Origin: Dyadobacter subterraneus
GTDB taxonomy: Bacteria; Bacteroidota; Bacteroidia; Cytophagales; Spirosomataceae
Direction of reading: 5' to 3'
Assembly: GCF_015221875.1 (NCBI RefSeq)
Contig: NZ_JACYGY010000001.1
Coordinates: forward strand, 1,302,001-1,366,000
DNA: 64,000 bases
Shown in pieces: positions 10,035 through 18,154 of this stretch. The position numbers were made by a program, and so were the translations under genes. The notes beneath the pieces were generated by a model. It did not search any database. It had not been told where the DNA came from and was given only the letters and a program-made list of their open reading frames with translations. The first letter of the stretch is position 1. Every line of letters starts with the position of its first letter.

Positions 10035-10793
10035 ATGAAAATTGTAGTCATTGGCGGAAGCGGCCTTATCGGTTCAAAAGTTGTAAGTAAACTGAGTGCA
10101 CTTGGACATGAAGTAATCGCAGCATCACCAAATTCAGGAGTTAATACAATCACCGGCGAAGGCTTGGCGCAAGTATTAATTGGCACAGATGTCGTTGTAG
10201 ATGTTGCCAATTCTCCTTCTTTTGAAGACAAAGCTGTTTTGGAATTCTTCGAAACTTCGGGACGTAATCTTTTGGCCGCGGAAGCCGTTGCAGGCGTAAA
10301 ACATCACGTTGCACTTTCAGTTGTTGGAACTGATCGTTTGGCGGAAAGTGGATATTTCCGTGGGAAAATTGCTCAGGAAAAACTGATCAAAGCTTCACCG
10401 ATTTCTTACACGATTGTTCATTCAACACAATTCTTTGAATTCTTGGGCGGCATTGCTCAGTCAGGAACACAAGGAGATACCGTTCATCTTTCACCCGCAT
10501 TTGTACAACCCATTTCTTCTGAAGATGTTGCAGCAGCTGTGGCTGACGCTACTCTTGGTGCGCCAATAAACGGAACAGTTGAAATCGCGGGTCCTGAAAA
10601 AATCCGTCTTTCTGATCTTGTTCAGCGTTATCTGACAGAAATGAATGATCCTCGTAAAGTTGTTTCTGATGTTCATGCCCGTTATTTCGGTGCAGAACTG
10701 ACGGACGAAATGCTGGTTCCTGGAGAAAATCCAATCATCGGAGCTATCGATTTTGAAACCTGGTTTACAAGTCAGAAAAAAGCGACAGTATAA
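10035..10793 (+). CDS. NmrA-like NAD(P)-binding oxidoreductase, copy A
   Basis: This 252-residue protein is an atypical SDR of the NmrA/NAD(P)H-azoreductase-like type. The Rossmann motif is GGSGLIGS at about 8-15, and the sequence lacks the YxxxK of classical SDRs. Family members bind NAD(P) and act as reductases or redox sensors; the substrate is unknown. It is first in the operon read from the sigma-54 promoter at 9911 and is followed by an alpha/beta hydrolase and a DUF5996 gene. The gene at 23707 is almost identical: I see only two base changes in the coding region, one changing Ser34 here to Leu there. Confidence 0.88.
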   Translation: MKIVVIGGSGLIGSKVVSKLSALGHEVIAASPNSGVNTITGEGLAQVLIGTDVVVDVANSPSFEDKAVLEFFETSGRNLLAAEAVAGVKHHVALSVVGTDRLAESGYFRGKIAQEKLIKASPISYTIVHSTQFFEFLGGIAQSGTQGDTVHLSPAFVQPISSEDVAAAVADATLGAPINGTVEIAGPEKIRLSDLVQRYLTEMNDPRKVVSDVHARYFGAELTDEMLVPGENPIIGAIDFETWFTSQKKATV

Positions 10794-10988
10794 CGGTTAC
10801 CGTTACTGATTTCATCAACAAAACTTTGCTTTTTGAGCCCCTCTAAACGAAGATGACGGGTGTCAGCTTGTCGAGGCTGCTGTATGAGGTGTGCACTTTC
10901 CACCCGTTCGTGCATGATTACAACCAACGTCGGCGCAGTATTTTGCTGCGAAATTCCGATCAGCAACGCGGCAGGAAGAAGGGCGATT
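10035..10988 (+). repeat. 954-bp duplicated block, copy A
   Basis: This block matches 23707-24660 with only three differences noticed by eye (10061, 10135, 10980). It covers the NmrA-like gene and about 195 bases after its stop, including the near-palindrome TAACGGTTACCGTTA at the stop codon. Similarity ends sharply at 10988. Upstream, the UAS and promoter modules are also shared but the spacers between them are not. Confidence 0.92.
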
Positions 10989-11047
10989 TGGCACATTATT
11001 AAAAACATTTCAAGAAATATCGACATTTAAATATAACCGTATTAGCT

Positions 11048-11947
11048 ATGGAAAATCCGAATAATTTTTCAAATAAAACCCAATTTACAACCCGGAAATT
11101 ATACGGTGACTTTGCCACTCAGCAAGAGCTTGATGCGGAATATGATGTCGAAAAAGCAGTGCCTGGCTTTTTGAAATATATCAATAATTTCTCTGCAAAC
11201 AGCGAAAAAGCGCGTGCGATTCTTCAAGGCAGAACTGTTGTACAATACGGTCCGACGCTGATGGAAAGATTAACTGTTTATCCGGCGAAAAATCCGGATG
11301 CGCCTGTCATGCTTTTTGTTCACGGCGGTTACTGGCGACTGGGTATTGGTGATGAATATGATTTCGTAGCTACGGGCCCATCGCTGGCAGGATTTACGGT
11401 TGTTATCATTACTTACGCCTTAACGCCATCCGTCAATATTCCTGAAATGGTACGTCAGGTGCGGTCATCCATTGCCTGGACTGCAAATAATATTTCAAAT
11501 TTTAACGGTAATACGGATCGCATTTTAATCGCCGGACATTCAGCCGGAGCACATCTGGCAGCTATGACCATCAGCACAGATTGGGCTGATTATGGCTTGC
11601 CAGCTGATACGATTAAAGGTGTGTTGGCGATAAGCGGATTATACGATCTTGAACCTGTATCACAAACTTTTGTCGAGCCGGCTGTTCGTATTACAGCTGA
11701 ACAAATTTTGTCATCCAGCCCTATCCGCTTGGTTCGCCAGAATAAAATCCCGTTGATTGTTGTATGGGGTGAATTGGAAACTGCGTCGTTCCAAAAACAA
11801 TCTGTTGATTATTGTAAAGCATGGCAAAATGCTGGTAATCAGTCGCATTATTTAATAGTACCAAATGCAAATCACTTTAATATTTTGGAAGGATTTGAAA
11901 CCGTAGACGGGTTCTTAACCAAAGAAATACTATCCCTTTTGGCATAA
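11048..11947 (+). CDS. alpha/beta hydrolase, kynurenine-formamidase/esterase-like
   Basis: This 299-residue hydrolase has HGGYWRLG near 91-98 as the oxyanion-hole segment, as in kynurenine formamidase-like esterases. GHSAGAH holds the nucleophilic Ser. Late Asp/Glu and His residues (NANHFNILEG) complete a probable triad. No signal peptide is visible, so it should be cytoplasmic. It is the second gene of the operon from the 9911 sigma-54 promoter. The substrate cannot be told from sequence; no other tryptophan-catabolism gene is nearby, so a true formamidase role is doubtful. Confidence 0.82.
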   Translation: MENPNNFSNKTQFTTRKLYGDFATQQELDAEYDVEKAVPGFLKYINNFSANSEKARAILQGRTVVQYGPTLMERLTVYPAKNPDAPVMLFVHGGYWRLGIGDEYDFVATGPSLAGFTVVIITYALTPSVNIPEMVRQVRSSIAWTANNISNFNGNTDRILIAGHSAGAHLAAMTISTDWADYGLPADTIKGVLAISGLYDLEPVSQTFVEPAVRITAEQILSSSPIRLVRQNKIPLIVVWGELETASFQKQSVDYCKAWQNAGNQSHYLIVPNANHFNILEGFETVDGFLTKEILSLLA

Positions 11948-11982
11948 TAAAAACTTCAAATCAACGCCTTAAACCTGAAATT

Positions 11983-12903
11983 ATGAAAATGCAATGGCCT
12001 GAACTTTCCTATCAAAAAGGAAAATCGACATACGAAACGCTGCAATTATGGACGCAGATTGTTGGGAAAATAAAACTAGCAAGATTGCCGTGGGTTAATC
12101 ATTCCTGGAATATTACCCTTCATATTACTCCTACTGGGTTAAGTACTCAAACGATTCCATATCAGGATCAGCATTTTCAAATTGATTTTGACTTTATCGT
12201 TCATCAGTTAAAAATCACATCAACTAAGAGAGAAGTAAAACAATTCGCGCTCAACAATTTGTCGGTTGCTGATTTTTACAAACAGATCTTTGAAAATTTG
12301 AGAGAGCTGGAAATCGATCTCGAAATCAATACAATGCCTTCCGAGATTTTTGGAAAAATAACGCCTTTTGAACTTGATACTGAACATGTCGGATATGATC
12401 CGGATCGGGCTTCGGCTTTTCATCAGGCGCTGTTGAATATTCAGGACGTATTCATGCTTTTCCGGACAAAGTTTACAGGAAAGGCCAGCCCGGTTCATTT
12501 CTTTTGGGGTGGTTTCGATCTGGCACTTGCATTTTTCTCCGGTCGCAAAGCGCCGAAGCATCCTGGGAAAGTACCGGGAATGCCAGACTGGGTTTTACAG
12601 GATGCGTACAGCAGCGAAGTAAGCGACGCCGGTTTCTGGACAGGCAGCGAAACACTTCCTGAGGCAGCATTTTATTGCTACCTATATCCTGAACCGGAAG
12701 GTTATAAAGAGGCAAATGTTTCTCCGCCCGAAGCGTATTATAACCATACTTTGGGAGAGTTTATTTTACCATACGTAGCTGTACAAAACGCTGCGGATCC
12801 ACAGGCAAAACTTCTGGAATTTTTAGAAAGTACTTATGCAATTGGCTCAGGATTAGCAAAGTGGAACGAGGAGTTATTTGAGCAGGAAGTAAAGCTAAAT
12901 TGA
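11983..12903 (+). CDS. DUF5996 family protein
   Basis: This 306-residue soluble protein of unknown function matches my memory of the DUF5996 family: an N-terminal WPELSYQKGKSTYETLQLWTQIVGK segment, central NHSWNITLHITPTGLSTQTI, and conserved HFFWGGFDLA and GFWTGSE stretches. No catalytic motif is known to me. It starts 35 bases after the hydrolase gene and should be the last gene of the operon from the 9911 promoter, since a new sigma-54 promoter follows its stop. Confidence 0.8.
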   Translation: MKMQWPELSYQKGKSTYETLQLWTQIVGKIKLARLPWVNHSWNITLHITPTGLSTQTIPYQDQHFQIDFDFIVHQLKITSTKREVKQFALNNLSVADFYKQIFENLRELEIDLEINTMPSEIFGKITPFELDTEHVGYDPDRASAFHQALLNIQDVFMLFRTKFTGKASPVHFFWGGFDLALAFFSGRKAPKHPGKVPGMPDWVLQDAYSSEVSDAGFWTGSETLPEAAFYCYLYPEPEGYKEANVSPPEAYYNHTLGEFILPYVAVQNAADPQAKLLEFLESTYAIGSGLAKWNEELFEQEVKLN

Positions 12904-12932
12904 ATTGACATCTGTTTTAATGTAAAACCGGC

Positions 12933-12982
12933 TTAACTGAATATCGCTGAAAACACAGCTATTTAGCTGAATAAAGTATAAC
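12933..12982 (+). promoter_or_regulatory. degenerate activator-binding dyads (UAS) upstream of the 13033 promoter
   Basis: TTAACTGAATAT begins this stretch and TTTAGCTGAATAAAGTATAA ends it. The latter lines up with TTTGACTGAATACAGTTAAA of the 9811 site. The spacing to the promoter is 50-100 bp. The match is weaker than at the other sites. Confidence 0.55.
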
Positions 12983-13032
12983 TTTTCGAATGTGTTTTTG
13001 GTTAAAATATTGACAATCTGAATGTTAACATA

Positions 13033-13048
13033 ATGGCATAAAGATTGC
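13033..13048 (+). promoter_or_regulatory. sigma-54 (-24/-12) promoter
   Basis: TGGCATAAAGATTGCT has the GG-N10-GC spacing. It is followed by TATATAGATATCCGGCCTG, which closely matches the start of the 9911 and 23557 transcripts. It reads into the two YCII genes. Confidence 0.8.
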
Positions 13049-13145
13049 TCTTATATAGATATCCGGCCTGATACGAAATTCAAACCCAATAATGATTTTC
13101 GAATGATCAGTTCAGTAACCACTTATATTTAAAATGGAGGACACC

Positions 13146-13484
13146 ATGAACGAGTTCGTATTAGTATTTCATAAGGATCACCGGGTTTCAGAAGTTCCTA
13201 CATCAGAAGAGGAAATTCAGATGAATCTTAAAGTCTGGCATGACTGGTTTCGCAGTCTGGCAGCCCAGGACAAACTAGCGATTCCGATTCAATTCTGGGA
13301 TCCGCTGGGTAAAGTTTTGAAGCCTGATAATGTTGTAACCGAAGGGCCGTATTCGGAAATAGGAAAATCTATCGACGGACTAATCGTTGTGAAAGCGGTG
13401 GACTACATCGAAGCCAAAGAAATCGCGAATGAGTGCCCTGTTTTGGAACTGGGTGGAACTGTTGAAATCCGGATGGTGAATTGA
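13146..13484 (+). CDS. YCII-related (DGPF-type) protein
   Basis: This small protein of about 112 residues belongs to the YCII/DGPF family: opening FVLVFHKDHR, central WDPLGKV and NVVTEGPYSE in place of DGPFAE, then SIDGLIVVKAVDYIEAKEIANECP. The frame opens at 13134, but GGAGG seven bases before the ATG at 13146 decides the start. Family members are often encoded beside ECF sigma factors; here the promoter is a sigma-54 one. The biochemical role is not known. It heads a three-gene operon. Confidence 0.83.
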   Translation: MNEFVLVFHKDHRVSEVPTSEEEIQMNLKVWHDWFRSLAAQDKLAIPIQFWDPLGKVLKPDNVVTEGPYSEIGKSIDGLIVVKAVDYIEAKEIANECPVLELGGTVEIRMVN

Positions 13485-13522
13485 ATGATTCAATAAAATC
13501 AATTATAGTTAAGGTCGAAAAA

Positions 13523-13861
13523 ATGAAAGAATTCCTGTTGGTATTCCGCAGAGATTATAAAACTAAAAAGGCACAGCTCTCCGCCGGGCAGATGCAAACA
13601 CACGAAAAGCGCTGGGACGACTGGCTGGAAAATCTGGCCGCTCAAAATTTATTAGCAAGACCTTTTCAACGCCTCGATGCTCAGGGAATAATACTTAATC
13701 CCAACAATATCGTAGCATCGGGCCCTTATTTTGAATTGAAAGAATCCATAGCCGGCCTAATTGTCGTTAATGCGGCCAGTTATGAAGAGGCATTAAAAAT
13801 TGCCAGAGGCTGTCCGATCCTGGAAGTTGGTGGAAATGTGGAGATCCGTCTTGGCAATTAA
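13523..13861 (+). CDS. YCII-related (DGPF-type) protein
   Basis: This second YCII-family protein of about 112 residues starts at MKEFLLVF (13523); the frame is open further upstream into the end of the previous gene, but homology to the neighbour begins here. It has NIVASGPYFELKESIAGLIVVNAASYEEALKIARGCP, and the acidic residue of the DGPF motif is replaced. It arose by tandem duplication of the gene before it, or both came from the 17104 gene. It lies in the operon from the 13033 promoter. Confidence 0.82.
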   Translation: MKEFLLVFRRDYKTKKAQLSAGQMQTHEKRWDDWLENLAAQNLLARPFQRLDAQGIILNPNNIVASGPYFELKESIAGLIVVNAASYEEALKIARGCPILEVGGNVEIRLGN

Positions 13862-13903
13862 GTAATAAATCAGAAGTAAATATTTACGCTAATTCACGAA
13901 ACA

Positions 13904-14893
13904 ATGTATACGATCAAAAAAGAATCCGGAAATGCAGTGGAAGTATTATCTGACCTTATCGGCATGATACAGAGTTTCAGTGATGCAGAAAATATTTTTC
14001 ACAACGAGATCGGAAATAACGAAATTCAGAATTTGAACCATCAGGTTGAAGTTGAATCCCAAGGCGTGGGACAATCGATTCCACCAGAATTTTTCGAAAG
14101 ATTTGGAATACGAAGTCTGACTTTAAATACATTCGAAGGACGGTTAAAACTTTCGGAAGGTATTTTTGGTAACGCAGAAAGAAACAGTGCAACGCAATAT
14201 AAATGGCATGATTTTAAAACGGACGCCATTATTGAAGATCTGAAAGTATTGTTTAGAAATTGTCAGATTATCCCTTTTGCCAACTGGTCCAATGTATACC
14301 GCGCTTCTGACCTTTGGTACGGGTTGCTTTCAGATGTGATAAAACCGATCAATAAAAGTGATTTTGATTTTATTTTTTATCTGGGCGATCCTACCAAAAG
14401 ATTGATTTTTGAAGTCGATGAAATCCTAGATATTATCAGTGAATTTTCACTTTACGGAAGGGTTACATTTGTTTTGGATGAAGGCGAGGCGATTAAATTA
14501 TGGGCACTGCTTAATGGAAAAGATCCTGAAACGAGTTTTTTAAATATCGATCCCCTGGCTCTGAAAAACAAATATCTCTCCATTTTTAATACGATGAATG
14601 TAGAGCATCTCGTAATTTATTCAGACGATCACGCGATGCTTTTTTCAAAACAACACCATTTTGAGATTGCCCGACATGTGTCGAATAATGTTCAGGTAAC
14701 GAATGATTTGAGAGATAGTTTTTGTGCCGGTTACGGACTGGGTTTACAAAGGCAACTAGAAATCTCACATTGTATCGCATTGGGCATGACGGTATCTGGC
14801 GCCTACGCAGAATCTGGAACCACACCCGACAAAGAGGCGCTGCTCTCTTACCTAAAAAAGTGGATTGCAGAAGTTGATTCAAGCAGTATTTGA
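13904..14893 (+). CDS. PfkB/ribokinase-like fold protein, degenerate
   Basis: This 329-residue protein has a C-terminal DLRDSFCAGYGLGLQRQLEISHCIALGMTVSGAYAESGTTP, which resembles the PfkB signature, where GDxFxAGF and a catalytic Asp are usual. Here the GDA/GDS is replaced by RDS, though the Asp is kept just before it. The N-terminal sugar-binding half is poorly conserved. It may be a diverged carbohydrate or nucleoside kinase, or a non-enzymatic relative. It is third in the operon behind two YCII genes, an uncommon partnership. Confidence 0.55.
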   Translation: MYTIKKESGNAVEVLSDLIGMIQSFSDAENIFHNEIGNNEIQNLNHQVEVESQGVGQSIPPEFFERFGIRSLTLNTFEGRLKLSEGIFGNAERNSATQYKWHDFKTDAIIEDLKVLFRNCQIIPFANWSNVYRASDLWYGLLSDVIKPINKSDFDFIFYLGDPTKRLIFEVDEILDIISEFSLYGRVTFVLDEGEAIKLWALLNGKDPETSFLNIDPLALKNKYLSIFNTMNVEHLVIYSDDHAMLFSKQHHFEIARHVSNNVQVTNDLRDSFCAGYGLGLQRQLEISHCIALGMTVSGAYAESGTTPDKEALLSYLKKWIAEVDSSSI

Positions 14894-14942
14894 TAAAATG
14901 GAAGATTTTAACTGGCTAAATAAAGCGCATTTAATAGCCATC

Positions 14943-14985
14943 TGACTGAATATAGTTAAAATTAAACGTGTGAAATATAGTTAAT
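14943..14985 (+). promoter_or_regulatory. activator-binding dyads (UAS) upstream of the 15013 promoter
   Basis: TGACTGAATATAGTTAAAAT matches the second arm of the 9811 site at all but a couple of positions. GTGAAATATAGTTAAT follows as a half-match. The promoter lies 28-70 bp downstream. Confidence 0.62.
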
Positions 14986-15012
14986 TGTTTGATAGTGAAA
15001 TAGATAACATGT

Positions 15013-15028
15013 TGGCACGAATCTTGAA
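15013..15028 (+). promoter_or_regulatory. sigma-54 (-24/-12) promoter
   Basis: TGGCACGAATCTTGAA has a perfect -24 half (TGGCACG). The -12 half is TTGA rather than TTGC, at the correct spacing. TATATAGAGAACTCGCCTG follows, resembling the start of the other members of the set. It reads into the NDH-2 gene. Confidence 0.7.
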
Positions 15029-15086
15029 CTATATATAGAGAACTCGCCTGACTCAGCAGAAAAATTTAAACAACAGAGATATCCAA

Positions 15087-16421
15087 ATGGAAACCGTTAA
15101 TGCATTCAAAAAACGTATCGTAATCATTGGTGGCGGTTTCGCTGGCCTCAATTTGGTGAGACAATTATATAACAACAATTTCTATCACGTCACTTTGGTA
15201 GACAAAAATAATTACAACTATTTTACGCCGTTGCTTTACCAGGTTGCCACGAGTTTTCTGGAACCTTCCAGTATCAGTTATCCATTTCGGAAACTTTTCA
15301 AAGGGAGAGATATTGCGTTCAGAATGGCGACGGTTTTGCATGTTGATACGGAAGATAATATTTTACATTTAACTGATGGCAGCGAACTGGAATATGATTA
15401 TCTGATTTTTGCAGCGGGTTCCAAAACAAATTTTTTCGGTAACGAAAGTATTCAGCGAAATGCATTTTCTTTGAAAGGAATTGACGATGCTTTGTTTATT
15501 AGAAATGAATTGATCAAAACCCTGGAAAAAGCTTCTCTGGAAAAAGATCCGGTAGAAAAGCAAAAATTGCTGACCATCGTAATCGCAGGCGGCGGACCGA
15601 CAGGCGTGGAAGTTGCCGGTATGCTTGCGGAGATGAAACGATACATTCTGGGCATGGATTATCCTGAACTGAAAATGGATGAAGCCCAGATTTATGTGAT
15701 TGATGGCGCACCTTATCTTTTGGCGCCAATGAGTGATAAAACGCACAACGCGGCTTATGAGGCACTTACCAGCATGGATGTGCATATCAAATTAAAAACG
15801 CAGGTTACGCTTTTTGAAAATGACAAAGTGCATTTATCAAACGGCGAAATCATTGAAGCGAAAACTTTATTATGGGCAGCTGGTGTCATTGCACATACAT
15901 TTGAAGGAATTAATGAAACCAGTCTTGGAAGAGGGAAAAGAATGATTACGGATGCTTATAATCTCGTGCAAGGTTATCATAATGTGTATGCAATCGGCGA
16001 TATTAGCATACAATTTACTGATGATGTTTATCCGGCCGGACACCCACAACTTGCGCAGCCTGCTATCCAACAGGGAAAAAGGCTAGCCAAAAATTTGTTG
16101 GCCATGGCGCAGGGAAAACCTTTGAAACCATTTAAATATTTTGACCGCGGTGATATGGCGATCATTGGCAGGAGATATGCCTATGCAGATCTTTTCAAAC
16201 ATAAGTTTCATTTAGGCGGTTTGCCTGGTCTTTTGGGATGGCTGTTTATCCATCTTATTTCGCTCGTCAATTATGACAATATGTTGAGGACACTTTACAG
16301 CTGGGCAATTTCTTATCTGACTTGCGACCAATCTTTAAGAATGATTTTTCGATCTGAAAACAGAGAAAACCGGGAAGCTATAATTTCTGAACCAGTGGAA
16401 GAACATAAGTTCACGGCCTGA
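15087..16421 (+). CDS. type II NADH dehydrogenase (NDH-2-like)
   Basis: This 444-residue FAD protein oxidises NADH and reduces quinone at the inner membrane face without pumping protons. The FAD dinucleotide motif is VIIGGGFAGLNLVRQL near 12-27 and the NAD motif VIAGGGPTGVEVAGML near 164-179. The C-terminal region has YAIGDIS for FAD binding and a hydrophobic amphipathic stretch (GLPGLLGWLFIHLISLVNYDN) for membrane contact. It is first in the operon from the sigma-54 promoter at 15013, with two small genes and a YCII gene behind it. It may serve as a stress-time quinone reductase, which is inference. Confidence 0.9.
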   Translation: METVNAFKKRIVIIGGGFAGLNLVRQLYNNNFYHVTLVDKNNYNYFTPLLYQVATSFLEPSSISYPFRKLFKGRDIAFRMATVLHVDTEDNILHLTDGSELEYDYLIFAAGSKTNFFGNESIQRNAFSLKGIDDALFIRNELIKTLEKASLEKDPVEKQKLLTIVIAGGGPTGVEVAGMLAEMKRYILGMDYPELKMDEAQIYVIDGAPYLLAPMSDKTHNAAYEALTSMDVHIKLKTQVTLFENDKVHLSNGEIIEAKTLLWAAGVIAHTFEGINETSLGRGKRMITDAYNLVQGYHNVYAIGDISIQFTDDVYPAGHPQLAQPAIQQGKRLAKNLLAMAQGKPLKPFKYFDRGDMAIIGRRYAYADLFKHKFHLGGLPGLLGWLFIHLISLVNYDNMLRTLYSWAISYLTCDQSLRMIFRSENRENREAIISEPVEEHKFTA

Positions 16422-16510
16422 TTTTTGGTACGTATATAAATTTACGTTATCGTTTTAATTGAGATAAATGTCTGTTTTAATAGACTTTTTCAACCTAAAT
16501 CATTTTCAAA

Positions 16511-16726
16511 ATGAAAACTTTTCAACTTACTATTATAACGGAAAAAGACGCGAATAAAGTGCTGAATGTGCTTAACGGCCTTGTCGTTGCGGGAATGATA
16601 AACATCACAGAAAACGTCGAAAATGCGGTCTCACCTAATTTTGATCAGGTGGAAGAACTGATTGATGAATCTGAACTTTCTCCATATTATTCAGAAGAAC
16701 AGATCAAAGATATTCTTCATTTGTAG
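16511..16726 (+). CDS. small protein of unknown function
   Basis: This 71-residue protein is not a family I recognise. MKTFQLTIITEKDANKVLNV suggests one beta-alpha unit, followed by an acidic C-terminal half (DQVEELIDESELSPYYSEEQIKDIL). It lies 89 bases after the NDH-2 gene in the same probable operon. The codon pattern and position support a real gene. Confidence 0.55.
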   Translation: MKTFQLTIITEKDANKVLNVLNGLVVAGMINITENVENAVSPNFDQVEELIDESELSPYYSEEQIKDILHL

Positions 16727-16844
16727 CTTACCCGCGTCGGAGTTGTCTGTTTTTACATTTCAAAGGCCGAATACTGGCCTTATCAGTACCGTATTTTCAA
16801 AATTTTCATCGAATCAATTTCATTCAACTTTTAACTTCAAGAAT

Positions 16845-17030
16845 ATGAGCGATTTCCTATTATTAAGCAATTGGGATCCGACCGAAGAAGCCGGTCATGA
16901 ATCCGGTCATTTGGCAAATGGCGCAAAACCTTTTCATGAACAAAATACGATGGAAGGAAGTGAATTTATGGACGAATCGCTGCGGATGACCGAGCAGCCA
17001 CTTGATCCAAATGAAGCTGAACTTCTTTGA
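16845..17030 (+). CDS. small acidic protein of unknown function
   Basis: This is a 61-residue protein starting MSDFLLLSNWDPTEEAG; the frame is open upstream, but the Met at 16845 is the sensible start. It is rich in Glu, Asp, His and Asn and lacks hydrophobic core residues after the first ten, so it is probably disordered. It lies between another tiny gene and a YCII gene in the NDH-2 operon. No function can be named. Confidence 0.5.
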   Translation: MSDFLLLSNWDPTEEAGHESGHLANGAKPFHEQNTMEGSEFMDESLRMTEQPLDPNEAELL

Positions 17031-17103
17031 TTTTATAATTACCTGAATACCAAGTTTTCATAAATACTTACAATCAATTTCTTACAGTTAAACAACAATC
17101 AAA

Positions 17104-17454
17104 ATGAGCGAATTCTTATTAGCAATCCACCGTGACATTACGCATGCAGACGCAAATCCATCACCAGAACAAATGAAATCAGCGATTAAACCATATCAGG
17201 ACTGGATTGCCGGCATTGCTGCACAGGACAAATTGATCGGTACACCAAAACGTTGGGATGTGGACGGGCGTGTAATCAAAAGTGACGGCACTGTTACAAA
17301 TGGTCCTTATGCCGAAGTAAAAGAGTCGATTGGCGGCTTGTTTTTGATCAAGGCAAATGATTATGACGAAGCAGTAGAAATTGCAAAAGGCTGTCCGATT
17401 ATTCAATATGGCGCTGTTGTTGAGGTTCGTCTGGCAATTCCGCCGGTTCAATAA
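17104..17454 (+). CDS. YCII-related (DGPF-type) protein
   Basis: This 116-residue YCII/DGPF protein starts MSEFLLAIHRDITHAD and has WDVDGRV and TVTNGPYAEVKESIGGLFLIKANDYDEAVEIAKGCP. This is the third family member in the window and the closest of the three to the usual DGPFAE motif. It is the last gene of the NDH-2 operon; a strong hairpin follows its stop. Confidence 0.85.
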   Translation: MSEFLLAIHRDITHADANPSPEQMKSAIKPYQDWIAGIAAQDKLIGTPKRWDVDGRVIKSDGTVTNGPYAEVKESIGGLFLIKANDYDEAVEIAKGCPIIQYGAVVEVRLAIPPVQ

Positions 17455-17466
17455 TAATGTATCAAG

Positions 17467-17515
17467 TCAGGTAATAATGTTTTGATTTTTGGCAGGGCAT
17501 TATTACCTGATTTTT
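17467..17515 (+). terminator. rho-independent terminator
   Basis: TCAGGTAATAATG and its exact reverse complement are separated by a loop and followed by TTTTT. It closes the operon from the 15013 promoter. Confidence 0.85.
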
Positions 17516-17614
17516 ACACAATCACACACATCCTCATTCGATTATTAAATTCAATAAATCATATTTACCCGGTCCTCAAAGCGCAGACCCATAGAATTAA
17601 ATTTAATCAACAAC

Positions 17615-18136
17615 ATGGACTTAATTATTTCAGGGACTAATCGCCCGGATAGCAATTCATTAAAAGTAGCGAAGTATTACCAAAAAGAACTTGAAAGTAA
17701 AGGTGTATCGCTGGATCTTTTGTCATTTATGGAATTGCCGTCAGATCTGCTTGTTTCCGATATGTACGGACAAAGAAGTGAGGCTTTTCAACTAATTCAA
17801 GACAGAGTTTTGGCGGCTGAAAAATTCATTTTTATTATTCCTGAATACAACGGAGGAATGCCCGGCGTGCTGAAAAGTTTTATCGATGCCTGTAAGTTTC
17901 CAGAATCATTTTTGGATAAAAAAGCCGCTTTGGTAGGAATTGGAGCCGGTCGTCATGGAAATTTGAGAGGACTTGAACATTTTACCGGGATTGCCAATCA
18001 TTTCAATTTACATGTAATGCCGATGAAAATTTATCTTCCATCAATTCATACAGAACTGGATCAGGAGGGTAATTTTTCATCTGATGAAACAAAGGCGTTT
18101 GTGGATACCCAGATCGATAAGTTCATTAAGTATTAG
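17615..18136 (+). CDS. NADPH-dependent FMN reductase family protein
   Basis: This 173-residue flavodoxin-fold reductase has the family opening SGTNRPDSNSLKVA near 6-20 for FMN phosphate binding and PEYNGGMPGVLKSFID near 75-90. Family members reduce FMN, quinones, azo dyes or chromate with NAD(P)H. It follows the terminator at 17515, so it starts a new transcript with the outer-membrane protein gene just downstream (18-bp gap). No sigma-54 promoter was seen in front of it. Confidence 0.85.
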   Translation: MDLIISGTNRPDSNSLKVAKYYQKELESKGVSLDLLSFMELPSDLLVSDMYGQRSEAFQLIQDRVLAAEKFIFIIPEYNGGMPGVLKSFIDACKFPESFLDKKAALVGIGAGRHGNLRGLEHFTGIANHFNLHVMPMKIYLPSIHTELDQEGNFSSDETKAFVDTQIDKFIKY

Positions 18137-18154
18137 TACTTCCGAAGCTATTTT

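Noticed and set aside
15369..15785. 138-codon frame on the opposite strand of the NDH-2 gene
   Set aside because: It lies wholly inside a well-supported gene and has no protein-family features; it is a shadow frame.
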